From assembly GCF_003255815.1 (NCBI RefSeq), contig NC_037681.1:79982514-80046513 (forward strand): DNA of 64,000 nt. The letters are read 5' to 3'. The notes below the pieces were generated by a model. That model did no database searches. It saw only the letters and a program-made list of their open reading frames with translations, and was not told the DNA's origin. Positions 23,395 to 35,629 of the stretch are shown here, one piece after another (the stretch's first letter is position 1; each line of letters opens with the position of its first letter). Source of the DNA: Theropithecus gelada (Eukaryota > Chordata > Mammalia > Primates > Cercopithecidae). Position numbers and translations under genes: made by a program.

Positions 23395-23640
23395 CATTTT
23401 GAGTGCTTACCTAGTTTCATACAGTGTTCTAACCCTTTAAATGAATTTGAATTAAACTATTTAATTCTCAGGTAAAACAATGTAAGAAAGGAAGATTTTA
23501 CATAAGGAAACTGAGGCAGTGAGATGTTAAGTAATTTTTTTCAAGGTTAAACAGATGGTAAGTGGCAGAACTGCAATTAGAAGAAAAATCTGGCTCTAGA
23601 GTCTCTGTCCTAACCATCACACTGCACTACTTCTCATTTA
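23395..23640 (-). mobile_element. MIR SINE (antisense), nearly full length
   Basis: Antisense MIR in full order: gagtgcttacctagtttcatacagtgttctaa, taaggaaactgaggcagtgagatgttaagtaa, ggtaagtggcagaactgcaattagaa, tctggctctagagtctctgtcctaaccatcacactgcac (the tRNA-like head). Confidence 0.85.
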
Positions 23641-23839
23641 GAAGATTTTATGTGAAATTAAAAAGTAGGAAAAAAGCCAATTGCATAGAAAAATATGTGA
23701 AAACTTTATGTGCTAACTCCAAGAAAGATTTTAAGATAAGACAAATCTTACAAATCATTGTTTTCCCAAACTTACAAGGCTCTACTGTCAAGTGATCAGG
23801 AATTAAACAAGCACCCAGAGAAAAACAATGCTATATTGG

Positions 23840-24021
23840 AAGAAAAGAAGCAAGGAGAGAGGGAGGGGGAGAGAAGAAGGAAGAAGGGAGGAAGGGAAGA
23901 AGGGAGGAAAGAAGGAAGGGAGAGAGAGAGGGAGGGAGGGAGGGAGAGAAAAGAAAGAGAAGAAGAAAGAAGGAGGGAGAAAGCGATAAATAGGGGAAGG
24001 CAGAGAGGTAGGAAGATAAGA
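23840..24021 (+). repeat. GA-rich purine tract ((GGAA)n/(GGGA)n)
   Basis: About 180 bases of almost pure purine on the plus strand, mixing GAAG, GGGA, GGAA and GAGA units. Frames through it give Glu/Arg/Lys- or Ser/Leu/Pro-only peptides and are artefacts. Mirror-symmetric purine runs can form triplex (H-DNA). Confidence 0.9.
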
Positions 24022-24390
24022 AGTGTACCCACAATAGCTAAATTTTAGTGTCAATACATTTTGTTGTTGAAACAGTGGGGAGGAAAAATAATAAAGATGA
24101 TGGAAATGTATAAGAAATACATTCATGAAGTGATAGGAAATTAAATAGATTTTACAGGAACAAAAGTCAGATGTAAGTAATGTCAGGATTTTCTTCGTGA
24201 TGCTCATATATTATAAGTCTGCATTCATATTTATGTAATTATTATTAATCCTCCAGTGTAAAAAACATTAATTTAAATCTGAAAAATGTTTAACCAGTAA
24301 GTACTGCTTTTTAATTGAAATAAATGTTTAAGTAATGGAATCTATAAAATCATAAGATTTCTTAGGAAGGCAACTGTGGTATTATGCAGA
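24022..24390. other. AT-rich noncoding sequence
   Basis: Nothing recognised. Confidence 0.35.
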
Positions 24391-25990
24391 ACAGAATGTG
24401 TATGTCTTTACCATAAATAAACAACTACACCTAAAACTGACAGCAAACATAATACTTAAAAATAAATACCAAATAAGGTCATCAAAAAGTTTATTGAGGA
24501 AAAAAAACCCAACCATTGCCGTCATTATTTCTGAACACTTTCTGAATGAGCCATGCAAAATGATTAGAAACCAGAATTAAAAGCGTAATCAATGATAAAG
24601 CACAGTTGTGGTTTATTATTTATAAATGTCATCTTTACAACATAGAAAAATCAGTAGAAACAAATGAAAATTTATTATTAGATGAGAAAATGGCCAGATA
24701 AAAGATAAACACGCATAGAAATATTTACTTTCACAATGCCAATAACGAATTGGAAAGCAAGATATAGAGTTTTCTCCACAAAAAAATGTTTGTTATGTTT
24801 GTGTCTGTGTATGTATAAATGTCTGTGTGTTTACACATGCATGTGTGTGTGTGCATCCAGAAATAATACTTAAACAAAATCTCTTTCCCCATAATCACTT
24901 GTTGGTCACTTACCGTGTTTTTTTCTTACAGCACCTAACATGTCATATAATTATTTAAAAAGTTATAATCTTTCTCCCCCAGAAAAACAAAAGCTCCAAG
25001 AGAAGATGATGTTTTTTCATTGCTGTGCTTAGTGACTGCCACACAGCGCACATTCAGTAAATAATTGTGATGCTGGTTACTGTAGGAGGAAAAAAGAAAA
25101 CCTTACAGATTTGTTCATCACTACCCTAGTTGAATAATCTAAATATTGCAAAGATGCCAATCTAATATATTTAAAAATAGTTCTTTGGTGTCTCAATAGA
25201 TACTTTATTTTTCAAACTGATAAAAAATATTCAGTATTACAACTAGAAAAAGAAACAGAAAGAAACCACTAAGAATAGGCTGGAAAAGAAGCAAGTTCAG
25301 ACTTTGTCTAGTAGATTTTGAGGTAATGTTTTCATTTGTGTCAAAATTAGCAGATGCATCAATGGTGTCTAATAAATAGCTCTAAAATTAATTCTAATCA
25401 AAATAAGAATTTAGCTAATGAAAAAGGAAAGATCACAGAATAATAAATGAGTAATTGCTTATTCAATACCTAGAATCAGGAAAAAATTGAAGAAAAAATA
25501 TTAAAGTAAATCCTAAATATACTGAAAAATTAAACATAAAATGAATATCATATAACGTAAGGAGAAAACATAGATGAATATGTAACTACTGGGGAATAGG
25601 AAAATGCATTCTACACATTCAAAAAGGCAGAAACTTTATATCAAAAATACCATAAATATTAAATATCAAAGAGGAAACTGAGAAAAACTTATTCTCATCA
25701 AATATTCAGAAAAGAGTTACCATTCTTAATATCAAATGAGCTCTTAAAATTAATATATTATCACAAATTAATACAGTAAGCATTATAGTGAGTAGAAATG
25801 TGAAACAATAGTAGAAACAAATAATTTGTGCATACAAAAAATTGAGATATCCAATAAATACATAAAAATTACTCAGCAATGTCATTTTACTTTTAATTTG
25901 TCAAAGAGTAAATGATTTTTAGAATTATTAATATTCAGTAATGGTGAGTGTATAAGTGTGGGAGATAGGCAATACTAGGCTAATACATTT
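24391..25990 (+). mobile_element. Ancient L1/HAL1-type remnants flanking an L2 fragment
   Basis: 24410-24790 follows the order of the L1 RT region (gacagcaaacataatactt, cccaaccattgccgtcattattt, agaaaatggccagataaaagataaac). 25540-25990 resembles the C-terminal half (agatgaatatgtaactactgggg, aaggcagaaactttatatc, gagttaccattcttaatatc). Both are on the plus strand and extremely decayed. The span includes a TG-rich stretch (24790-24860) and an L2 piece. The assignment is tentative. Confidence 0.4.
24890..25078 (+). mobile_element. L2 LINE 3' fragment
   Basis: L2 3' end landmarks in order: ttcttacagcacctaacatgtcatataatta, tctcccccagaaaaacaaaagctccaagag, and ttcattgctgtgcttagtgactgccacacagcgcacattcagtaaataatt. 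Confidence 0.55.
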
Positions 25991-25999
25991 TAACAACCG

Positions 26000-26515
26000 G
26001 CTGTTATTGACTGATATTTAAATTTAAAGTTAATAAGACAAGAGTAAAAAAAGGACAAAAGTCAGAATGTCACTCAATAAGAAAGCAAATTCTTTACGTA
26101 GGATAATCCATTGTTTAAATAGTGGAGTAGAAGAATTATCTGATCAAAGTTTACTACTATGCATAATGTAACCACTAGACATGACATATTTTAAATGTAA
26201 ACCTGCATTATTAATATTTTCTCTATTGCTCTATTAAGACTTAACAATCTGCAAAACAATAATTTAGACTCTGGTTTGTAGTGTTTGTTGCATTGCTGTA
26301 GTGAAATAATCCCACCATAGTTGATTTCAAACTGCTAATATGAAGTTGCTAAAAGACACACCACACTACATCATTATATAGTATTTCCACCAAACAGACA
26401 CCCCAGATGCAAATATTAGAAAGTGATGGCTTTTATCCTATTATGGGGGAAACTGTGTGTTTTATTTAAGCCAGAAGGAAATTGTATGTTATTTGAACTT
26501 ATATTTGTAAATTAT
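26000..26515. other. AT-rich noncoding sequence
   Basis: Nothing recognised. Confidence 0.35.
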
Positions 26516-26518
26516 GTT

Positions 26519-26542
26519 GCGTGTGTGTGTGTGTGTGTGTGT
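26519..26542 (+). repeat. (GT)n microsatellite
   Basis: About 11 uninterrupted GT units followed by degenerate GT-rich sequence. Confidence 0.9.
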
Positions 26543-27467
26543 TTATTCACGTGTGTTTTAGAGTATGTATGTTTATATTTGTTTACCTGGGTAGTACATT
26601 TGTATACAATTTGTATGTTCCTATTTCCATTTTTCTGTTATTTTTCAAATTTTCTACAATTAGCAAGTACTTCTCAGTTACCACACAAATATTTACTATC
26701 TTGCAGCTCTTTCAATGTAAGCCAGAAATAACTAATTCCTGTTAAAAATATTCTGCTTCACGTCTTCCAGGTTTTAAAAGGGAGAGAAAAAGGGAGGATA
26801 CCCCTCAAATAGTATGTTGTTCAAAAGATCAATTGCTGTGAAATGTGTACATGTTGCTTAATTTTGCACAGTCTAAACAGATTATAAATTCAATTTAAAT
26901 AGCACACCATGCCCAGTCCAGTCTCTAAAGTCTTTCAAACCACATTTTTAGGTACCTTACCAAATTAGAAGTGGTCTTGAATCACCAAATTGAGGTTTTT
27001 TTAATCCATTAAACTAAACACTGCCTAACAGTTGTTATCCCTGAGAATGGTGTAGCATGTATTCTGAATCTGTATTTCCATATGCGTTTTTCCACATACT
27101 GACTATAGAGAAGGCAGTAAGCTCTACTTTGATTCATTAGTTCAGTAAAAGAGGTGTTCAGAATTATTCAATATAATTCACAGCACTTAAGAAAGCATAT
27201 ATTTTCATAATACTCTAAATCTATTTCTTTCAGTAGTAACTCAGGCATATTATAACTCGTTTGCTGTAGCACTGTCATTTTAAAATTGTGGTGGTACTGT
27301 TTTCCCTCATTGTAACTGACCGATATAAGAATTGATTTAGTGTAGTATTTTTATCAAGCACCTAACATACAATGTTGTGATTGTTTGTACTGCTGTCATA
27401 GAGGAGGTATCAGTACTTCTAAATCAGTTGTAACTTGAACTGTTTTTAAGCTGAAAACTGGTCAGCC

Positions 27468-27468
<1 letters not shown>
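26543..27468. other. Unique AT-rich noncoding sequence
   Basis: No gene or named repeat seen. Confidence 0.35.

Positions 27469-27503
<35 letters not shown>
27469..27503 (+). repeat. (AC)n microsatellite, about 17 units
   Basis: A pure AC/CA run, then ggcttatgtgtgtgtatata. The CA run followed closely by GTGTGT gives local inverted complementarity. Confidence 0.93.
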
Positions 27504-27505
<2 letters not shown>

Positions 27506-29319
27506 CTTATGTGTGTGTATATATTTATCAGGTATGTGACTCTTGCTTAGTTAATTTTATCAAATGGCAGAATTTAGGATTTATTTATTTTTACAGTCAA
27601 AGAGATCAAATGTAAGTATTTTAATATTGTTAAATATTCCACTTCTCCATAGGCAGATGATTTTCCAAACCTATATATGCCCCTGTATTATTAAAATTGC
27701 TGGAAACACATGATTTTCAATCTCTTATTACTGACAAGTTAGTTTCTCTGACACCCAATAATAAAAAGGATGCTGTTAAATATATTACTGATATAGTTGT
27801 TCCTGGCGGAAGTTTTATCGTAAACAGAGCTATCCATTGCAGAATCACAAACCAACATCCACTACATTAAAACAGAAAAAGTCTATTTTACCAGAGTTGC
27901 CCTGTGTTCTCAAAATTCACATCTAGTTGGCTGATGCTATCTTCGATAGCTACAAAGTAACTAGAGTATTCTTGAACATTGTTTAAACCTTTTTAGTTAT
28001 CGCTGTTTAATCAATTTATGTTTTATTTTCATGTTTTCTACAGAGATCACTATATCAGAAAGATTGAGATATAATCTACTTTGTACACAGCATGGGATAT
28101 GTATGTTGTAGTTTTACCTCTAGATATTTCATGCTTTTCAAATTAACTCTGCAAAGAGCAAGTGATGAAGGAGATCTGACTTCTACAAAATGACAAATAC
28201 AGGTGAAGTGTTGCAAGCAGATAAAATTAGGCAAAATCGTTATGGTCATGACTTTCTTCAAGAAGGCTTAGATATGCCTCTGATTTTGGACAAAGGCTCA
28301 GTCTAACTAATAAACTAAGGTAATTTCATTAAAATTTAATAGATTTTTGTAAAAAGTTGATTTTGGTTATTTGGAACTAAATAAGTAAAATAGAACAAAA
28401 TAGACAAAACTCAACATGGTAGCCAGAACTAACGGTTTTCTTGAAAGTTTAACATTCCCAATGAAAATTAAATGTACCTGGTAGCTTATCACTTGAATTG
28501 TCCTGTTAATTCCATACCAATTATTTATTTCATAGCATTTTATAGCAGTGAAATGATGTGCCCACCATTAAATGTATGACCAAAACTTAATTAAATGTGT
28601 TTTTGAGTTAACAGATGACACAAGAGCCAAAATAAACTGAAAAGGCAAAAAGTTTAATTTAGTACTGGTCATTTACTTGAGTAGCATCTATGAGTGAGAA
28701 ATTTGTTTTTTATGGATATTCATTTTTAAACTCCTGGTAACAGAGAGACATCTAATTTACAAAATGTGAAGTCATGACATTTTAGCTTGTATTGCCTTCA
28801 AAGCATCAGCCCGTTTTATTCCATTACAGTCTTGCTCAGCCCCAAGATAAAGACAGGTTGTGAAAAGCCTAGGAAATGACCTACCATGCAGATTTCATGC
28901 TGCTGCAGAACAAGTTTGCAGTTAAGGAAGAGGAATTAAAAGAAAATACTAAAAATACATACACATATAACATCTATATAGTAGATAAAAAACTCACACA
29001 TGTCCAGCAACAACAGAAGCACCAGGTTTGATAATGAACAAAGAAAAGGAGAATTTGATAATTGACAAATGTAAAATGCCAATGGAATGTTCAAGTACCA
29101 ATACCTAGAAAGTAGTTGGTATTTTGAGAGAGAAAATTGGGCACATTCGGGAGCACAAGATATATATAAGGGATACATTTTGAAAACAGAGATAAGTTGC
29201 AGCCTGGAGTTTTATTAAGAGTGGTAAAACTCTTATTAGGGCTTATAGAAGAAGAAAAGCGAGCCATTGGCCCACTCTTTCATTGTACACCCCTACATGT
29301 TTGGAATGATATATGCTAT
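27504..29319. other. Unique AT-rich noncoding sequence
   Basis: About 1.8 kb with no gene and no confidently named repeat. Confidence 0.35.
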
Positions 29320-29570
29320 CAATTACAGTGATATTTGCAAGAGCAATATATTGGAAACAAATGAAATGTTCATCAGTAGAGGAATGGTCAGGTAAACTAG
29401 GATATAATAACAAAAGGACTCATTATGCAGTTATTGGAAAGGTGTAGCAATATGAAACAATTACCAGACTATATACTTAAGTAAAAAAAAGGCATGGAGT
29501 AGAATAGTGCATGAAGTACATGAACCTTTGTGTAAAAAAGTTTGGGAAAGTAGAATATATATTTTATTTA
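29320..29570 (+). mobile_element. HAL1/L1ME-type LINE 3' fragment
   Basis: The old L1 ORF2 C-terminus pattern is visible: tattggaaacaaatgaaatgttcatcagtagaggaatgg, ggatataataac..cattatgcagttattgg, atacttaagtaaaaaaaaggcatggagtagaatag, catgaacctttgtgtaaaaaag. Confidence 0.55.
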
Positions 29571-30522
29571 CTGGCATCTGAAAAAAAAACACACAAGAAA
29601 TATACAAAACTGATAAAGGTAGTCATACATAATGGAAAGGAAAAACGGGAAAAATAAGGACAGATTGGAAGAGAATCTTGTTAGTATACACCTTGTGACT
29701 TTTTTTTTTTTTTTTGCTTGTGAACCATGAAAATGCATTTTTTTATTAAAAAATGATAAATAAGACTTAAAAAACATATTGAATGTGAGAGACATGGAGA
29801 CAACAAGAACAGATTCTCTAGGATGAAAATAAAGCATGAAGACAGGACAAAAACCTCACAAAGCTGAGGGGTAAGAAAAGAACCAAGAGAATGAAATGTG
29901 TCAGGGTAGGTAGAGAATGTCTAGGAGGAGAAGATCATTAGTATTTTCAAATGCTGCCAAACGAATGTGGATTATGAGACCTAAAGAGATCAAAGAGAAC
30001 AAGGGAGAGGTCACCAATGACAAGCATTTTCCTTCCTATAGATAACACTGCTGGTGGCGCAGTGCATCTACCTGTCTGTGTTGCCATTGGCATTTTAATG
30101 TTTACTACAAATATTAAAAAAGCTTCTTTAAGACTAGTCACTAGATCCTGGTCTCCCTCTATTATTTTTATTAAAAATGCCTGACTTTAAAGTAAAAAAA
30201 TAATAAACCTGACAGATCAGAAAATAATTCTTACAAATAAAATCTAACATTCATTTCAGCCTTTTCTTAAAAATAAACAAAAATAAAAGCTTATTTGGCA
30301 TAAGAAAAAGTATTTTACATGAATGTTTTCTCCTGAAAGGTGCAGATTTTTAGGAATAAAAAAATAAACATTTTGGTGGAATGTTGAGGTCAGAAAGTTG
30401 AAACTAACTTTAAGGTAAAATTACCCTTTGAAAAGTGAATTTTATCCTTGCATAAGGTTGATTAAAGTAAGATATAAGTATTGGGGATTTGATGAGGCTC
30501 TGGAATTTTAAAAGTGTAAACT
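29571..30522. other. Unique noncoding sequence with a T15 tract
   Basis: A T tract lies at 29701-29715. No gene or named element seen. Confidence 0.35.
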
Positions 30523-30550
30523 AAAAAAAAAAAAAAAAAAAAAAAAAAAA
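30523..30550 (+). repeat. Poly(A) tract, 28 bases
   Basis: An uninterrupted A28. The left flank is not a recognised retroelement. aaaagtgaat occurs both at about 30431-30440 and immediately at the right edge, so an 80-bp retrocopy between them is conceivable but unproven. Confidence 0.9.
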
Positions 30551-30591
30551 GTGAATCACTGAATCCATTTTCTTTCTGAAAATTTTCAGAA

Positions 30592-30638
30592 ATTTATAAG
30601 CTACCAAAAATTTTAAGGCATTTATAAGCTACCAAAAA
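30592..30638 (+). repeat. Short direct repeat (two 19-bp copies)
   Basis: atttataagctaccaaaaa occurs at 30592-30610 and 30620-30638, a 28-bp period. It is a local tandem duplication. Confidence 0.9.
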
Positions 30639-30650
30639 AGTAATTTTGAT

Positions 30651-31311
30651 TCTTTCGTTGAATGACCTATGATTTTTTTAATGCTACTATTGTTTTATTG
30701 TTGCTGTTTTTAATTTTTAGTCTTTAAAATTATTGAATTTCTTTGTGGGGAGAGAACATTTCCCTTTGAAGCCACAATCTTGCTAAATATATGCTCTCTC
30801 TTCAGCATGTTTTATAAATGGTGAAGGCATTCACTAACTAGAAAAGGTGATACATAAAGGATTTCTTAATTAAGTAAACTTTCCTAGATAATTCTCCTGT
30901 TGCATCAAAGTAAACTAGAGCTTTTCCAAACTGAATCTCCAAAGGCAGGAAGTTATGAAATCATGAAAATATTTGTACAATATTTACATTTGTATTGTTA
31001 ATTTTCTTTTGATTGTATTTTTAATATTAAGTTAACTTTCTAAAAAATGTATTAAGCATAATAATTTTTGCATTTTAAAAAATGCTTTGTTGTTAGGCCT
31101 GCTCTGCGCTTAGATCCTCAAGTTCAAAGCTGTCTGGAACAGTTTGAAATTCACTGATCTGATCAACTGATTAGTCCTCAGATGTGAGTACCTCTTAATG
31201 GTTGAACTACTACCCTTTCTAGAGCAGCTGATACATGGTTTGCCTTACAGAAAAGACAAATGTTTGAAATTTATTTTGAAAGATTTGGGTATCATATAAA
31301 CCATGGGTGGG
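30651..31311. other. Unique AT-rich noncoding sequence
   Basis: No gene or named repeat seen. Confidence 0.35.
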
Positions 31312-31320
31312 AGATACACT

Positions 31321-31432
31321 TTTTTTTTTTTTTTGGAAACAGACTTTAATTCAAAATCATGGGAAGCCATGCTTAAATGCAGACCTTCAGATGACATTAA
31401 AGCAGAATCAGGTGGGAGGACTTCTGGGAAGT
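31321..31432 (-). pseudogene. Tiny 5'-truncated processed retrocopy of an mRNA 3' end
   Basis: Read on the minus strand, about 97 bases of unique sequence end in gaattaaagtctgtttcc followed by a 14-15-base A tail. AATTAAA/ATTAAA lies about 12 bases before the tail, as expected for a poly(A) signal. The insert is bounded by agatacact at 31312-31320 and 31433-31441, a target-site duplication ending at a T-rich site as used by L1 endonuclease. I do not recognise the parent transcript. It is probably a 3'UTR fragment inserted by L1 machinery. Confidence 0.65.
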
Positions 31433-31441
31433 AGATACACT

Positions 31442-34400
31442 TTTCCCTATTCTTTCCACTAAATAAAACTAAACCCCTGGACAACATATATGAAGCAAAC
31501 TGTAACACCTCCCCAAGCAGGATAGGTAGAGACTACATGGCCTAGAGTGCCACACTCAACCAGAAGTAGGGAAATTTCTGACCGCTCCTCATTTCTCTAC
31601 TGGGAAGGCTTTTAGAGCCGGAACAGCGGAAAGTCATGACTTTCATCCAGGAGTAATGAGATTTCCCCACCTACTCGGTGTGAGTGGAAGCCATGTGGGA
31701 GGCAGTAAGGAGGCACTCCATCCCCTGCCAGCCAGGGGAGTATCAGTGGAGACATAGTGGAGAGCCAGAATGCCTACCCATACCCAGCAGTAATGGAGTA
31801 TAATGAAGCATACTGCCCATGTTGATTGTGAAAGCAAGGTGAGTGAAGAACTGAATTTCTATCCCAACATGGCAGTAATAAGGCAGCACTCTCATTTTCC
31901 TATTAGAGCACTGCCAGAGAAGTCAGCTAAAAGAAAAGTTTTAAGTAAAATTCACTCATGATATAACACCCAACATGTCAATGATTCAATTGAAAATTAC
32001 TTGTTATACGTTATACTAAGAAGCCAGAAGATATCAAACCGAAGGAAAAATGACAATGAGTAGATGCCAACACAAAGATGAAAGAGATGTTAGAATTACT
32101 TGACAAAGATTTTAAAGCAATCATCAAAAAAGTGCTTCAATGAACAATTACAAGCACACATGAAACAATGAAAAAAATAAAGACACAGCAAAGAAACAAA
32201 GTCTTGGCAAATAAGTAGACAATATAAAGAAGAAGCAGATGGAAATTTTAGAACTGAAAAATATAATAAAAATTCTAAACTGAAATTAAAAATTCAGTGG
32301 ATGTACTCAATAACAGAATAAAAGGCCAAAGGAAAGAATTACTAAACTTAACGATGGAACAATACAAATGACTTAAGTTGTGAAGAACAGAGAGAAAACA
32401 GACTGGAAAAGGAAAATGAACAGAGTCTCAGGGATCTGTAAGACTATAAAAAAAAATAATGTTCATGCCATTAGAGTTTCAGAAGGAGAGGAGAAAGAGG
32501 TGAGGTTAAACACTTCTCAAAGAAATCATGGCTAAAGATTTCCAAAATTTGACAAAAGACATAAGTCTGAAGATTCAAAACACTAAGCAAACCCCACATA
32601 AAATAAAGTCAAAGGAATTCACACCAAGACACATCATAATAAACTTCTGAAACTAAAGACAAAAAAAAAAAATCTTGATAATATCAGGGGAGAAATTACA
32701 CCTTACCTATAGAGTTAAAAAAAAAATTGAATGGCAAAATTTATTGTCAAAAATCGTGGAGGCAAGAAGAAAGTTGCACAACTACAATAGCTAAAACAAT
32801 TTTGAAAGGGATACAGTGGAAGAAAGCATTCTACTTGATTTCCAGACTTATTATATAGCTATTGTAATGAAGGTACATGTAATTGGCAAAGAAAATAGAG
32901 ACACAGATTAATGGACTGGAATACAGAACTCAGAAATAGACCCACACAAATATGCCCAATTGATTTTGACAAACGGGCAAAAGCCTTCAATGGAGTCAAA
33001 ATAGACTTTTCAACAAGTGGCGCTGGGGAAATTCAACATACCTTGTTTAAAAAAATAAACCTTTACCTAAGTCTAACTCCTTATACAAATAAAAACTGAA
33101 AATGGGTCATATAATTGAATGTAAAATATAAAATCATAAATTTTTAGAAAAAAACAGAAGATAATCTTCTAGATCTATGTCTAAGTAAAGAGTGTTTTTG
33201 ACTTGACAGCAAAATCACACTTCATGTAAGCAGATATTGATTAGACTTTATAAAAAATAAAGACTTTTTTTTTTATGTGAAAGACCCTGTTAAAAGAATA
33301 AAAAGACAAGCTACAGATTAGGAGAAAATATTTGCAAAACCATCTGAGGCAGGAGAAAGGATGATAAATATTTGAAAATCATCTGGTAAAGGATGATTAT
33401 TTAGAATACTTAAAGAACTCTGAAAACTCAACATTTAAAAAAATGCCATTAGAAAATTAACAAAACAGAGAAAAGAGTATGCAGATAGAAAATAAGCACA
33501 TGAAAAGATGTTCAACATCATTAGCCATTAGAGAAATACAAATTAAACCACAATAAGATATTACTACGCACCTATCAAAGTAGCTAAATAAAATAATTAG
33601 TGACAACACCAAATGCTGAAGAGGATGTGGAAAACTAGATCACTCATTCATTGCTGGTAGAAGTGTAAAGTGGTACAGGGATCATGAAAAATAGCTTGGC
33701 AGTGTCTTAAAATTCTGAACATGCAGCTACCATATGACCCAGCAATTACACTCTTGAACATGTATCCTAGAGAAATAAAAACATGCTTACCCAGAAATCA
33801 ATTCACAACTGTTTATAGTTTTCTTTTTAATAACCTGAAACTAGACACAACTTTAATGTCCTTCATCAGTTGAACAGTTAAACTAACTTGGTGTGCCCCT
33901 ACCATGGAATATTAGTTACCAATAAAAAAAAACAAACCATTGACATATGTAACAACTTGGACGAATCTCCAGATAATTAGGCTAAGTGAAAAAACTCAAT
34001 CCCAAGATTTCACATATATAAATTATTGAACTGACGAAGTTATAAAAATGGAAAAAGATTAGCTTTTTTCAAGGGCTAAGAAGAGGTGGTGATGGAAGGT
34101 AAGTAGATGTGGCTATAAAAGGACAATATGAGGCACCCTTGTATGATGAAAACATCTGTATCTTAACTAAATTAATTTCAAAATACTGGTTGTTATATTT
34201 TACTATAGTTTTTAGACATTACTGGCTAGGTCTGGTGGCTCACGCTTGTCATCCCAGCACTTTGGGAAGCCAAGGCGGGTGGATCACGAGGTCAAGAGTT
34301 CCAGACCAGCCTGACCAACATGGTGAAACCCCGTCTCTACTAAAAATACAAAAATTAGCCGGGCATGGTGGTGTGCACCTGTAATCCCAGGTACTCGGGA

Positions 34401-34632
34401 GGCTGAGGCAGGTGAATTACTTGAACGAGGGAGGCAGAGGTTGCAGTGAGCCGAGATCGCGCCATTGCACTCTAGCCTGGGTGACAGAGGGAGACTCCAT
34501 CTCAAAAAAAAATATATTGTGTGGAATAGCTAGGTGGAATAGCTAGGGAAAGGACACAGGAGTTCTTGCTATCTTATTTCTTACAACTGCATGTGAATCT
34601 ATCATCATCTCAAAATGAAAAGTTTAATTTAA
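31442..34632 (+). mobile_element. L1MB/L1MC-type LINE with internal deletion of most of ORF2
   Basis: A 5'UTR-like segment (about 31442-32090) leads into decayed ORF1 sequence (about 32220-32820: ctagaactgaaaaat-like, gagtttcagaaggagaggagaaagag, cacaccaagacacatcataataaac). It then jumps directly to the ORF2 C-terminal region (acagattaatggactggaatacagaactcag, ggataaag-like, cattagccattagagaaatac). The 3'UTR ends ttatttcttacaactgcatgtgaatctatcatcatctcaaaatgaaaagttta. The join near 32830 omits the endonuclease and most of the RT. An Alu interrupts the 3'UTR. Confidence 0.75.
34224..34512 (+). mobile_element. AluS-type SINE
   Basis: A full-length Alu from ggctaggtctggtggctcacgc to a 9-base A tail, with gatcacgaggtcaagag (Sc-like), ctaaaaatacaaaaattagcc and the right-arm terminus. 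It sits inside the 3'UTR of the L1MB/MC-type element. Confidence 0.93.
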
Positions 34633-34639
34633 AACAGAA

Positions 34640-34850
34640 GAGAGTTCCTGCCTGGCTGCCTCCAAACTGGGACATTAGCTTTTTCCAGCCTTTGTACTTG
34701 AATTGAAACATCAGCTCATCCTGAGTCTTGAGCCTGCTGACTCTCACACTGGAACTACATCTTAGGCTTTCCTGGGTTTTTAACTGATCAACTCCCTCTG
34801 GTGATCCTGGGAATTGTTTGCCTCCATAACTGGGCAAGTCTAACTGCAGC
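34640..34850 (+). other. Possible LTR fragment
   Basis: cagcctttgtacttgaattgaaacatcagctc, cctgagtcttgagcctgctgactctcacactggaactacatc and gggaattgtttgcctccataa resemble a recurring primate LTR 3' segment, but I cannot name the family. Confidence 0.25.
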
Positions 34851-35629
34851 ATTCCGGAGGTCAGCCTGTCTGCATGCAGACTATCCAGAAAGGAAACTTG
34901 TTAGTTGGTATAAGATCTTAAAAAGGAAACAATATTCCACTGAATACTTACCAACAAAAGGAAAACATCTATTTGTCAGAAGGTCCAAGGTATTGTGGGA
35001 ACAGAGACCTAGACCCTCCATTGCACTGACAGGCTACAAGACCTAGAGGCACAAAACACTCACCTCCTCCACAAAGAACCAAAATAGTGAGTAGATAATC
35101 ACACATTGAATAGAGGACCCGAGAGAGCATTAGAATTCAGCAGAGAAGTGATGGAAAACACATGAAGCAGGAAAGGAGAGGGAAGCAAGGCAGCAGCCTT
35201 GTTGGGATCAACTGAGTGCCTGGAGAAGCTCCCCATTTGGGGAAAGAGTAAAATATATCATCCCCAGAAGTCCACCTTTACACTGTGGATTCCAGCAGTC
35301 CTAGCCATGGGAGGGTCTCTCGACCATTGAGGGTGCTGAAACTAGTATAGGGAGCTGCCTGGAAAATGTTTAATAGCATTGTTTTAAGAAGAAGTTCACG
35401 CTGGGTCCCACACGCTCCTCGAAACACAAGCACCTGCAGTATGGTACCATTTTGAGAGCCCAACCCCACCTACTGCATCCTGTCCTGGGGCCCAACAACC
35501 CCTGAATCTCCACATCCCTGGAGCCTCACTGATATTCCCTTGTGTCCACCCAGAGGGCTGCAGCAGTGCAATGCCAGTTGAACCCAGGAGTATGATAGGG
35601 ACCCCAGCACTCTAGTCTAAAGAGTATCC

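Noticed and set aside
23758..24207. Overlapping Glu/Arg-rich and Ser/Leu/Pro-rich frames on both strands
   Set aside because: They are produced by the purine tract; there is no coding evidence.
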